Positions 17,476-25,264 of a stretch of DNA of 64,000 nt are shown here, in pieces (positions within the stretch are counted from its first letter, which is position 1; every line of letters starts with the position of its first letter). The translations under genes were made by a program, and so were the position numbers. The DNA comes from Planctomycetaceae bacterium (GTDB taxonomy: Bacteria; Planctomycetota; Phycisphaerae; Phycisphaerales; SM1A02): the NCBI GenBank assembly GCA_947490615.1, contig CANLHK010000003.1:186001-250000 (forward strand), read 5' to 3'. Under the pieces are notes generated by a model that ran no database searches, was not told the origin of the DNA, and saw only the letters and a program-made list of their open reading frames with translations.

Positions 17476-17897
17476 GGCCTGCCACCTCCACGATCGATCC
17501 CGCGCTCTCTGGACGCGACCTTGGACCATGGTTCATGGTTCCGTGGTGGATCACCCTCCCCGTGCTTTGTGCGGTGGCGGTTGGACTCGTCTGGTATTGG
17601 CTTCGACTCGGACGCGCGGGCGTGCCGCGCGAGCGCCGCTGGCTTCGTCGCGCTTCGATTCTCTGCGCGCTGCTCGCCATCACGCCGCTCGCGCGCGGGC
17701 TGACCTTCGTCCATCCCCACGAAGATCGTGTGGGCTTCGCGCTCGCGTGGTCGATGGTCTTGTTGTTGCTGCTGCCGTGCCTCATCCTTGCGGGGATCGA
17801 TGTCTGCCTGACCATGCGACGCGGTCTCGACGAGCTCCGCTCGCTTCGTCGCGAGACGCTCGGTGGCAAAGCTGAGAAGAAAGGCGTCGATGGCTGA
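17472..17897 (+). CDS. Small three-helix membrane protein of unknown function
   Basis: A 141-aa protein starting at GTG 17472, overlapping the maf stop as GTGA. Three hydrophobic helices are seen: WWITLPVLCAVAVGLVWYWL, RRASILCALLAITPLARGL and ALAWSMVLLLLLPCLILAG, with a charged C-terminal tail. I recognise no family. It overlaps the lpxK start by 8 nt, so the three genes are probably cotranslated. A link to envelope or lipid A handling is inferred from position only. Confidence 0.7.
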   Translation: MRPATSTIDPALSGRDLGPWFMVPWWITLPVLCAVAVGLVWYWLRLGRAGVPRERRWLRRASILCALLAITPLARGLTFVHPHEDRVGFALAWSMVLLLLLPCLILAGIDVCLTMRRGLDELRSLRRETLGGKAEKKGVDG

Positions 17898-18996
17898 AGC
17901 GCCTGCGCTCTTGAAGATTCCCGCACTCCTGCGCCCCTTGGCGTCGGTCGCGGCGTGCGCGTACGGACGCGGGGTTTCCTGGCGCAACGCGCGGTTTGAT
18001 CGCGGCATCGGAGTCGGCGCCATTGAAGTGCGCGGTGCGCGCGTGCCCGTTCTTTCGGTTGGAAACCTCACCGTCGGCGGCACGGGAAAGAGCCCGTTCG
18101 TGGCGTGGTTGTGCCACGAGTTGGTGCAGCTGCTTCGGCAACCTGTGATTGGCATGCGCGGCTACAAGTCGCGCGTTGGGGCGTCGGGTGCAGCGCAGAG
18201 CGACGAGGCGCTGGAGTATGCACTCACAGCTTCTGCAGCACTCGTGGTCGCGAACCCGCGCCGCCGCGCAGCGCTCAATGCAGAACTCTCTCGAGAGATT
18301 CACGCGCCGTGGGTCCATCGCGCCGTCGTGGTGCTCGATGATGGATTTCAGCACCGCTCGGTCGCGCGCGAACTCGACATCGTGCTCGTGGATGCGACGC
18401 GGCCTGGCTTGGATGGAGCGTTGATTCCGCGAGGGATCTTGCGTGAGCCTGCGAGCAACCTCTCCCGCGCCGACCTCGTGGTCATCACCAAGGCGCATGA
18501 TCCAGCCCAGAGGCGGAGCGCGGAAGAACTCGTGCTCGCGGCGCGTGGTAGCGCTGCAGACGCGGCGTGTGTCCACGAGTGGGCTGGGCTCACGGTCTAT
18601 GAGAATTCCGCGCCGCCCGAAGAGCTCCCCATGGAGTGGCTGAGCGGTCGTGCGCTGGTGACGGCCTCCGGCCTCGGCAATCCTGCCCACTTTGAACAGA
18701 TGGCGCAACGCGCTGGAGCGAGGCTTCTTCATACGGCGCGCGTTGGAGATCATCAACCGTGGAGTGCGCGGGAGCTCGATGCGTTGTGCGCAACAGCTGC
18801 GCGTGCGGGCACTCGGCCAGAGGCACTCCTCGTCTCACGCAAAGACTTCGTGAAGCTCGATGCTTTGCCGCAGTCGTGCCCGATCGTGGTGCCGCACTTG
18901 GCGGTGCGCTTTCTTGAGGGCGAGGCGTGTGTCCGCGAGCGAGTGTCCCGTGCGCTCTCGATTACGGGTGCGCTCGGTCGGCCGTCCGCGTCGTGA
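17890..18996 (+). CDS. lpxK: Tetraacyldisaccharide 4'-kinase (LpxK)
   Basis: Inner-membrane kinase that phosphorylates the 4' position of the lipid A disaccharide precursor. The 368-aa product has the LpxK P-loop region VLSVGNLTVGGTGKSPFVAWL (Walker A at residues 63-68), VIGMRGYKSR, and the hallmark DDGFQHRSVARELDIVLVDA followed by GALIPRGILREP. The ATG at 17890 lies within the last codons of the preceding gene, indicating coupling. Its presence implies a lipid A outer membrane. The 3' end overlaps a convergent small lipoprotein gene by 35 bp. Confidence 0.93.
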   Translation: MAEAPALLKIPALLRPLASVAACAYGRGVSWRNARFDRGIGVGAIEVRGARVPVLSVGNLTVGGTGKSPFVAWLCHELVQLLRQPVIGMRGYKSRVGASGAAQSDEALEYALTASAALVVANPRRRAALNAELSREIHAPWVHRAVVVLDDGFQHRSVARELDIVLVDATRPGLDGALIPRGILREPASNLSRADLVVITKAHDPAQRRSAEELVLAARGSAADAACVHEWAGLTVYENSAPPEELPMEWLSGRALVTASGLGNPAHFEQMAQRAGARLLHTARVGDHQPWSARELDALCATAARAGTRPEALLVSRKDFVKLDALPQSCPIVVPHLAVRFLEGEACVRERVSRALSITGALGRPSAS

Positions 18997-19282
18997 CGCG
19001 AAAGTCGACATACGGCTGCCCGTTGATGACGCGTTGCCGATCGACGGCGTAACGGGTCGAGAGGATCGTCTCGCGGATCACGGGGTCGCGGTCCTGGCCG
19101 AGGCGGGCGTCGTTGCGGGTCGCGAACGCGCCCCGATCGAGCTCTCCCGAGCGCACCAAGACTGCGCAGGGGGTGTGCCGGGTTGGGATGGAGGCGGTCG
19201 CGCAACCGAGGGAAAGCGTGGAACCGAGGATTCCGATGGCCGCGGCGGCGAGGTTCTTGGTTCCAATCTTCAGCTTGTCCAC
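18962..19282 (-). CDS. Small predicted lipoprotein of unknown function
   Basis: The 106-aa product starts at a GTG (19282) preceded by GGAGGA at 6 nt spacing, which is strong evidence for translation. The N-terminus MDKLKIGTKNLAAAAIGILG continues to STLSLGC, a signal peptide with a lipobox-like LGC, so Cys27 could be lipidated. The rest has no recognised domain. It is convergent with lpxK and overlaps its last 35 bp. It may be an outer-membrane lipoprotein; the function is unknown. Confidence 0.6.
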   Translation of the reverse strand: MDKLKIGTKNLAAAAIGILGSTLSLGCATASIPTRHTPCAVLVRSGELDRGAFATRNDARLGQDRDPVIRETILSTRYAVDRQRVINGQPYVDFRVTTRTADRAHP

Positions 19283-19448
19283 AGTGGCTCCTCCGCGTCG
19301 ACCCTGCCCTCGGAGAGGCGCAGGGCAAGAACGGAGTGGCGGATCGCTTCAATACCGCCCTCGGCGAAGCCGCGTAAGTCCACCAAAGCGCATCCCGAGA
19401 GAAAGATGAGTCCGAGAAACGCCATCTCTTGCAAAGTTTTGCCGTTTC

Positions 19449-19478
19449 TTGACTTCTGCTGAGACCTTCAGGCATACT
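19449..19478 (+). promoter_or_regulatory. Candidate sigma-70-type promoter for the HU-like gene
   Basis: TTGACT (19449-19454) is followed after 18 nt by CATACT (19473-19478), about 70 nt before the HU-family start. Matches are 5 of 6 and 4 of 6 to consensus. Position and orientation fit the highly expressed gene downstream. Confidence 0.5.
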
Positions 19479-19547
19479 CGCCTCAACCCCCAACCGATCC
19501 CGATGGCGACTTGTAGGTGTCCTCGGGCGTGCTTTTCGAGGTGTGAG

Positions 19548-19868
19548 ATGGCCACCACGACGAAGAAAGATTTGATCGAGCGAGTAGCGACAGAGACGGA
19601 ACTCTCACGAGCGGATGTGCGCCGTGCGGTCCAGAGTTTTCTCGATCAAGTGATCGGGGAGCTCGCCCGCGGTAACCGCCTTGAGTTTCGCGACTTCGGT
19701 GTCTTTGAGATTCGCGAGCGCGCTGGACGCGTCGCGCAGAATCCCAAGACGCTTGAGCGCGTTTCCGTTCCCGCACGCAAGAGCGTGCGCTTCAAGGTCG
19801 GACGATTGATGCAGCAGTCGCTTGAGGACGGCACCGTCGTCCTCGTGCGGAACCGCGAAGAGGACTGA
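19548..19868 (+). CDS. HU/IHF family DNA-binding protein
   Basis: Nucleoid protein that bends DNA as a dimer. The 106-aa product begins MATTTKKDLIERVATETELS and has the HU fold: VRRAVQSFLDQVIGELARG, the central RLEFRDFGVFEIRERAGRVA (GxFxxRxRxGR-like), the arm with NPKTLERVSVPARKSVRFK and a C-terminal helix. It is about 15 residues longer than typical HU, the excess being an acidic, Arg/Glu tail. GAGG lies 7 nt before the ATG. A promoter upstream and a terminator downstream suggest a single-gene unit. Confidence 0.93.
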   Translation: MATTTKKDLIERVATETELSRADVRRAVQSFLDQVIGELARGNRLEFRDFGVFEIRERAGRVAQNPKTLERVSVPARKSVRFKVGRLMQQSLEDGTVVLVRNREED

Positions 19869-19896
19869 ACTCCTCCGCAATCCGAAGTCGAACTCA

Positions 19897-19938
19897 CGGG
19901 ACGCCCCACACGCGTAGTGGCGTCCCGCAGTTCTTTTT
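19897..19938 (+). terminator. Rho-independent terminator after the HU-like gene
   Basis: A 9-bp perfect stem cgggacgcc / ggcgtcccg (arms within 19897-19927), extended by a further partial pairing in the loop, is followed by cagTTCTTTTT (19928-19938). It begins 29 nt after the HU-family stop. Confidence 0.9.
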
Positions 19939-20024
19939 GCGCGCGAGCATCGCGTCTCGCCTCCGTGCCGTGAGCATCCTGACAAGCCTCCTCGCGCCGC
20001 GCGTGGTCGGATAGCCTCCGCCGC

Positions 20025-21608
20025 GTGGACGACCGACTCACCAGCAATTCCAACTCGCCAGCAGCAGGCTCTTCCGCCGACCGTGACGCGGGCGGTGGTT
20101 TCCGCTCAGGTCGCGGTGGACGCCGTGGCAAGAGTGATGGCCAATCCGAGTCGCAGCGGCGCGATGTTGCTGCGCTCTTTGGCTCCGCGCCACCGGTCGC
20201 CATCGAGGCGGAGATGGGTCTCATCGGCGGGATCATCTGGGATCCGAAGGTCATCGGTGACGTGATCACGGTCGTGCGCAATGGCGAGGATTTTTCGTCG
20301 CCGCGCCACGGTCGCATCTACGACGCGATCGTGGAGGTCTACGAGCGCCACGCGACTGTCGACCTCGTGCTGCTGAATCAACTGCTGACCGATCGCGGCA
20401 TTCTCGATGCCGTCGGCGGGCTCGATTACATCGTGCAAATGGCTGAAGGCGTGCCCAGCGCCGCCAACGCCGTGCACTGGGCGCGCGTGGTGCGTGAGAA
20501 GGCCACGATGCGCGAGTTGATCGCGGCAGCGGGCGAGATTCTCGAAGAAGCGCACACGTCACGCTCTCCTGCGCAGGAGATGCTCGAGAGCGCGGAGCAA
20601 AAGATCTTTCGCATCGCGCAGAAGCGTGAGACGGGCGTGGTGTCGACCGCCAACGAACTCGTGCATGAGACCATGCGCATGCTCGATGAGAGCGATGGCG
20701 CGGGTTTCATGGGTGTTCGCACGGGCTATCCGCAACTCGACGAGATGACCAACGGATTGCAGAAGGGCGAGATGCTCGTGCTCGCGGCGCGTCCGTCGAT
20801 GGGCAAGACTGCACTGGCGTTGAATCTGCTTGAGCAGATCGCGCACCACAATGTCGCGAGCGTCATGTTCAGTCTTGAGATGGGTAAGCAGCAGCTGATC
20901 CAGCGCATGCTCTGCGCGCTTGGCGGCATCGATGCACAACGACTCCGCAAGCACATGCTCGGCAGCGACGATCATCGTCGGCTGCTCGCGGCCTGCGGCG
21001 AGATTTCCAAGTTGCCGATCTTCATCGATGACACGCCAGGACTCTCGCTCTTGGCCATGCGCTCGAAGGCGCGTCGACTCAAGGAGCGCCACGGCATCGG
21101 CTTCATCGCCATCGACTACTTGCAGCTCATGAGTTCGGGATCAAAGGTCGAGAGCCGACAACTCGAAGTCAGCGAGATTTCCCGTGGAATCAAGGCGATG
21201 GCGCGCGAGCTCGATGTGCCCGTGCTCTGCCTTTCGCAGCTCAACCGTGCCGCCGAACAGCGCGAAGGACACCGTCCACGCATGAGCGACTTGCGCGAGT
21301 CAGGCTCGATCGAGCAGGACGCCGATGTGGTCATGATGTTGCACCGCGAGGATTACTACCACCGCGGCGACACCAACTGGGCTGATGAGAATCCCGACAA
21401 GGTCGGCACCGCGGAACTCATCCTGGCCAAGCAGCGCAACGGTCCGACGGGCTCGGTTGACCTCATCTGGGATGGCTCGACGACGACTTTCAAGAGTCGT
21501 TCCTATGCAGCGCAGAGTGACTCGTCCTTTGGTTCCGAACCGCGACGCGCCTTTGCGCCGACACGAATGCGCGCCGCTGCGGAACCGAACGACGACCTTC
21601 CGGTTTGA
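20025..21608 (+). CDS. dnaB: Replicative DNA helicase DnaB
   Basis: Hexameric 5'-3' helicase of the replisome. The 527-aa product has a disordered Ser/Gly/Arg-rich extension (about residues 1-55), the DnaB N-terminal domain (EAEMGLIGGIIWDPKVIGDV, FSSPRHGRIYDAIVEVY) and the RecA-like C-terminal domain with Walker A ARPSMGKTALALN, FSLEMGKQQLIQRML, Walker B FIAIDYLQLM, and LSQLNRAAEQR...DLRESGSIEQDADVV. The start is a GTG at 20025, the most upstream sensible start; the extension may be shorter if translation begins later. No intein is present. It is monocistronic by spacing. Confidence 0.96.
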   Translation: MDDRLTSNSNSPAAGSSADRDAGGGFRSGRGGRRGKSDGQSESQRRDVAALFGSAPPVAIEAEMGLIGGIIWDPKVIGDVITVVRNGEDFSSPRHGRIYDAIVEVYERHATVDLVLLNQLLTDRGILDAVGGLDYIVQMAEGVPSAANAVHWARVVREKATMRELIAAAGEILEEAHTSRSPAQEMLESAEQKIFRIAQKRETGVVSTANELVHETMRMLDESDGAGFMGVRTGYPQLDEMTNGLQKGEMLVLAARPSMGKTALALNLLEQIAHHNVASVMFSLEMGKQQLIQRMLCALGGIDAQRLRKHMLGSDDHRRLLAACGEISKLPIFIDDTPGLSLLAMRSKARRLKERHGIGFIAIDYLQLMSSGSKVESRQLEVSEISRGIKAMARELDVPVLCLSQLNRAAEQREGHRPRMSDLRESGSIEQDADVVMMLHREDYYHRGDTNWADENPDKVGTAELILAKQRNGPTGSVDLIWDGSTTTFKSRSYAAQSDSSFGSEPRRAFAPTRMRAAAEPNDDLPV

Positions 21609-21665
21609 GTCGGCTGTCCTGTTCCCGTTCCGCGTTCGCGGCCGCGTTACGCTGCCTCCGCCTGC

Positions 21666-22256
21666 ATGAGCGACTCCGCCGACACGGACCCAATGGAGCT
21701 CCAGTCGCTGCTTCGGCGCGCTGCAGACGGTGATTCGCAGGCGTGGCGCGAGATCACCGAGCTCTTTGCTCCGCGCGTCTTCGGCCTCCTTCGCGCGCAC
21801 TGCCACGACTCGGAACTCGCTGAAGAGATCGCGCAATCGACCTTCTGCACCCTCGCTGCCAAGATCGGCGAGTATGTGGAAAGCGGTCGCTTCGAGTCGT
21901 GGATCTTTCGCATCGCGATGAACCGATTGCGCGACGAGATGCGGCGTCGCGCGAGGCACGCCCGACCGATGGAAAGTTCTGCGCTCGGCGTCGCGGCGGT
22001 TCAGAAAGGTGGAAGCGGGACCGACGCGGCCGCGAGTGAGCTCCACGAGCGACTCGCGCGGGCCATGGCGCGGCTGTCCGAACTTGATCGCGAGATCATC
22101 GAGTTCCGCCACACCGCGCAGATGAGCTTTCGGGCGTTATCAGACTATTACGACGAGCCTGTCGGGACGCTTCTCGCGCGGCACCATCGCGCGCTTCGGA
22201 AGCTTCGAGCCATGCTCGAGGAGCTCGGCGTGGACGGGGAGGATCTCGGTGGGTGA
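21666..22256 (+). CDS. ECF-type RNA polymerase sigma factor
   Basis: The 196-aa product shows sigma-70 region 2 (LLRRAADGDSQAWREITELF, AEEIAQSTFCTLAAKIGEY, FESWIFRIAMNRLRDEMRRR) and region 4 (MARLSELDREIIEFRHTAQM, SFRALSDYYDEPVGTLLARH, RALRKLRAML). It lacks regions 1 and 3, as in ECF sigma factors. The DE-x-R region 2.2 is well preserved. It is followed after 192 bp by a single-pass protein and an exported protein on the same strand, which are the natural candidates for its regulators. The extracytoplasmic signal is unknown. Confidence 0.9.
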   Translation: MSDSADTDPMELQSLLRRAADGDSQAWREITELFAPRVFGLLRAHCHDSELAEEIAQSTFCTLAAKIGEYVESGRFESWIFRIAMNRLRDEMRRRARHARPMESSALGVAAVQKGGSGTDAAASELHERLARAMARLSELDREIIEFRHTAQMSFRALSDYYDEPVGTLLARHHRALRKLRAMLEELGVDGEDLGG

Positions 22257-22448
22257 GGCGCAGACTGAACTTCAGGTCGGTTTGGCAGGGATGCGCGGCC
22301 TAGGTGGCGGCCGAGCGCCCGTCCGAGCAAGATCCTCGGGCCGAATCGTGTCGGAGGCGGCAATCGGGCCGTGGTCGAGCCGTTCGAGAGATGATCAAGT
22401 CAGCGGGTCGGTCAACCAACCACACCCCGCCGTTCCGAGGATCGATCG

Positions 22449-23156
22449 ATGAACCAGAGCCCAGACAATTTCTTCGAGCAGCCGCAGCGGGAGCCGCACG
22501 ATTCGGAGCAGGCGATGAACGCGCTGCCACCCGACATCGCGGGGCTCGGCTCGCTGCTCGACTCTCGGGGCCAAGCAAGCCGCCGCACGCTCAGTTCGGG
22601 CGCGCTGGATCGCATTGCTTCGATGAGCGATTTGCAGTTGCCCTTGGCGCATCGGGACGAACCCCTCGTCTTGGCGCGTGTCGGAAGTTCTTCTCGCCAA
22701 ACTTGGCTCACCCGACCTTCGTCGTGGCGCATCGCTGCAGCCATCGTCGCGGTTGCGGGCATTGGCGCCGCGGCGTATTTCGTGGCGCGTGCTGCGCTGG
22801 ATCGGGGAACGCCAGCTCCAGGCACGCTTGTTGAGGTTCCCCCGAGTGCGGAACACGCACTGCCCGCGCCGACACCAGGACTTCGATCCAAGAGCATTGA
22901 GCACCTCGATCGGGCGCTCGCGCAAAGTGGCCGCGCAACGGCCTCCACTTCTTCTGCCTCGGTCTCCACCATGCTCGTGGCACTTTCCAGCCCGCGTGAT
23001 GAGGCCGCGCTGCACTACAACGAACTCGATGAGGCTTCAGAGGCGGAGATCGCTTCGTTCCTCAGCACGAGTTCGCTGCTTGACGGTGGCGGCACAACCT
23101 ACGAGGATCTCTCAGGCGAATTCGCTGCGATCGTTGCGCCCGGCTCGTTCCGATGA
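22449..23156 (+). CDS. Single-pass membrane protein downstream of ECF sigma, possible anti-sigma factor
   Basis: The 235-aa product has a cytoplasmic-looking N-terminal part of about 95 residues (MNQSPDNFFEQPQREPHDSE, SGALDRIASMSDLQLPL), one membrane helix (WRIAAAIVAVAGIGAAAYFVA) and a Ser/Ala-rich extracytoplasmic half ending in EASEAEIASFLSTSSLL. This layout resembles anti-sigma factors, but the zinc-binding HxxxCxxC motif of the ZAS type is absent, so the role is inferred from position and topology alone. Its stop overlaps the next start as ATGA. Confidence 0.6.
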   Translation: MNQSPDNFFEQPQREPHDSEQAMNALPPDIAGLGSLLDSRGQASRRTLSSGALDRIASMSDLQLPLAHRDEPLVLARVGSSSRQTWLTRPSSWRIAAAIVAVAGIGAAAYFVARAALDRGTPAPGTLVEVPPSAEHALPAPTPGLRSKSIEHLDRALAQSGRATASTSSASVSTMLVALSSPRDEAALHYNELDEASEAEIASFLSTSSLLDGGGTTYEDLSGEFAAIVAPGSFR

Positions 23157-24112
23157 GGGGCTCGTTGAGGCGCTTGTTGAGGTGCTTCGACCTCGGAGGC
23201 TTCATGCTCTCGGTAAGGATCCTCCAACTTCGACTCTCGACTGCCACGATGCTGGCCGTGAGTGCGACTCTCTTGACCGCGTCAGCCACGGCGCTGGCAG
23301 CCGCAGCGCAGGACGCACCGCCGAAGCCTGATGGCGCGGAGGTTGATCGCAAACAAGATGACCCGCGCCAAGAGGGCAGTCGCCAAGGTGAACGCGGTGG
23401 CCGTCGGGGTGGACGAGGTCTTCCGCAAGCTCCTGATTGGCCACGCGCTGGTGGTTTCGGACCAAGCGGTATCAGCGGAACCAACGCAGAGCGGCCCATG
23501 ATCGAAGGGCTCGTGCTTGAGGGGCTGATTCCAAGTGCCTTCGGCAAACGCGAGCTGAACGACGCGGATGTTCAACGCGTGCTCGAGGTCGCCAAAGAGA
23601 TTTCGCCCGAGTGGGGTGCTGCCATCGAAGGTCGCATCAAGGCCGACGCGGAACAAGTGAAGGCCACGCTGCGCACGAGTGGTCGCCGATTGCTCGGCAT
23701 GGCGGCGCTGAAAGAGCGTGCGCCCAAGGTCTACGCTGTCAAGATTGCAGAACTTCGCGCGCAAGCGGAGTGCGAGCGACTCGCGAGCGAGATGCGCGAA
23801 GCGATCAAGCACGCGATCGACGATCCTTCGACGAATCCCGAGGCGGTCAAGGCCTTGAAGGCTGAGCTTGGCGCAGCGGCGCAGCGTCAAGTCGATGCCA
23901 CCATCGCTGCGCGTCGTGAGGAACTCGCAGCGCTCGAGGATCGCATGAAGAAGTTGCAGAGCGATCTCGACGCGGACATGGTGCGTCGCGAGGCGCTCGC
24001 CGAAGAACTGACGCAGCGCCTGCAGAATCGACGCGAATCGCAGCGCGCGCCTTCGAAGCCTGACGCGAAGCCTGACACGAAGCCTGACGCGCGACCCGCG
24101 CCACGCGAGTAG
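23153..24112 (+). CDS. Exported coiled-coil protein of unknown function
   Basis: The 319-aa product has a long signal peptide (hydrophobic LSTATMLAVSATLLTASATALAAA, probable cleavage after AQDA), a Gly/Arg-rich stretch (RQGERGGRRGGRGL), then a charged helical region: ADVQRVLEVAKEISPEWGAA, and ARREELAALEDRMKKLQSDL. It ends in a KPDA/KPDT/KPDA repeat tail. The helical region recalls periplasmic Spy/CpxP-like sensors in general shape, but I cannot assign a family. The start overlaps the preceding stop (ATGA), so it is cotranslated with the putative anti-sigma protein; an internal ATG at residue 18 is an alternative start. Confidence 0.65.
   Translation: MRGSLRRLLRCFDLGGFMLSVRILQLRLSTATMLAVSATLLTASATALAAAAQDAPPKPDGAEVDRKQDDPRQEGSRQGERGGRRGGRGLPQAPDWPRAGGFGPSGISGTNAERPMIEGLVLEGLIPSAFGKRELNDADVQRVLEVAKEISPEWGAAIEGRIKADAEQVKATLRTSGRRLLGMAALKERAPKVYAVKIAELRAQAECERLASEMREAIKHAIDDPSTNPEAVKALKAELGAAAQRQVDATIAARREELAALEDRMKKLQSDLDADMVRREALAEELTQRLQNRRESQRAPSKPDAKPDTKPDARPAPRE
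24055..24090 (+). repeat. Three tandem 12-bp repeats (KPDA/KPDT tail)
   Basis: The unit gaagcctgacgc occurs three times in tandem with one base change in the middle copy (24055-24066, 24067-24078, 24079-24090). It encodes the repeating Lys-Pro-Asp-x tail of the exported coiled-coil protein and is likely to vary in copy number. Confidence 0.85.
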
Positions 24113-24124
24113 CATTCGCGCCCG

Positions 24125-25171
24125 ATGGCGCCCGAGCGAATTGTCGACAACACGCAGCGAGTGGATTCCGAGGTTGCACGGACACCTCGTGTGTCTGCAC
24201 GCCTTGGCACGGCGGGGCGCATCGGGTTGTTGCTGTTGGCGCTGGTCATCGGGCTCTGTGTGGCGACGCTGCCGTGGACCATGGGTGGCGTGGCCAGTGG
24301 CGCGACGCGCATGGCGCGCTACGAAGCCTCAAATCTCTCGCTCAATCTGCTTCCACCGATCTGGGAATCGCTCGACGATTCGCAGCGCGAACGCCTGGCC
24401 AACGCGCTCGCAGCCGAGCAGTATGTCCCCGGCCGCGCGCTCGGGACCGATCGGCTCGGGCGCGATGTGCTGGCGCGACTCCTCGCGGGTGGCGCGATCA
24501 GTTTGCTGGTCGGACTCAGCGCCGCTGCGATTGCCGTGGTCGTGGGAACGCTCTACGGATCGTGTGCGGGCGCGATGGGTGGACGCGTTGATGCGGTTCT
24601 GATGCGCATCGTGGACATCCTCTTTGGGCTGCCCTCGATTCTTCTCGTCGTGCTTCTGGCCGTCGCCGTGGATGGCATCATCGAGCGCGAGGGTGCGGAA
24701 CTCTCGCTCTTGACGCGGCAGTCCATCAACATCGCGACTCTGCTCTTAGCCATCGGCGGAGTGAGTTGGCTCACCATGTCACGCGTGATTCGCGGACAGG
24801 TCATGGCGCTGCGCGCGAAGCCATTCATGGAAGCCTGCCGCGCTGTGGGTGTCGGTGCGCCGCGGCAGTTTTACGCGCACTTGCTGCCGAACCTCGTGGG
24901 TCCCATCGCGGTCTATGCGGCACTCGCTGTTCCGTCGGCGATCCTCTCGGAGAGCTTCCTCTCTTTTCTTGGTATCGGCGTGCGCGAGCCACTTCCGAGT
25001 TGGGGCAACATGGCCGCCGACGGCCTCGCCGAACTCAACACTGTGGAGAGTCGCTGGTGGCTCCTGGTCGCGCCGTGCTTGGCCATCGCGGTGACGCTCG
25101 TCGCGCTGAACTTCCTTGGTGATGAACTGCGCGAGCGGTTCGACCCGATGCGCACACGGAAAGTCGCCTAG
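24125..25171 (+). CDS. Peptide-type ABC transporter permease, DppC-like
   Basis: The 348-aa product has an N-terminal helix (IGLLLLALVIGLCVATLPW), an extracytoplasmic loop of about 75 residues, and the BPD_transp_1 domain: GTDRLGRDVLARLLAGGAIS, LLVGLSAAAIAVVVGTLYGS, MRIVDILFGLPSILLVVLLA, the EAA loop EACRAVGVGAPRQFYAHLLP, and FLSFLGIGVREPLPSWGNM. These are DppC/OppC features. It precedes a peptide-binding protein and a second DppC-like gene, so the cluster has two copies of this subunit type. It starts 12 nt after the previous stop. Confidence 0.88.
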   Translation: MAPERIVDNTQRVDSEVARTPRVSARLGTAGRIGLLLLALVIGLCVATLPWTMGGVASGATRMARYEASNLSLNLLPPIWESLDDSQRERLANALAAEQYVPGRALGTDRLGRDVLARLLAGGAISLLVGLSAAAIAVVVGTLYGSCAGAMGGRVDAVLMRIVDILFGLPSILLVVLLAVAVDGIIEREGAELSLLTRQSINIATLLLAIGGVSWLTMSRVIRGQVMALRAKPFMEACRAVGVGAPRQFYAHLLPNLVGPIAVYAALAVPSAILSESFLSFLGIGVREPLPSWGNMAADGLAELNTVESRWWLLVAPCLAIAVTLVALNFLGDELRERFDPMRTRKVA

Positions 25172-25264
25172 GACTCTCGCCGACAAGCGGTCGCGCTGCG
25201 TTCGATTCGAGCGCGACTGGTTAGGATGCGCCCCCCGCATCTCACCCCGCGGGCAGGGACCACC

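Noticed and set aside
19349-19558. A 69-codon minus-strand frame upstream of the HU-like gene
   Set aside because: It overlaps the HU promoter and start region, lacks a ribosome binding site and matches nothing.
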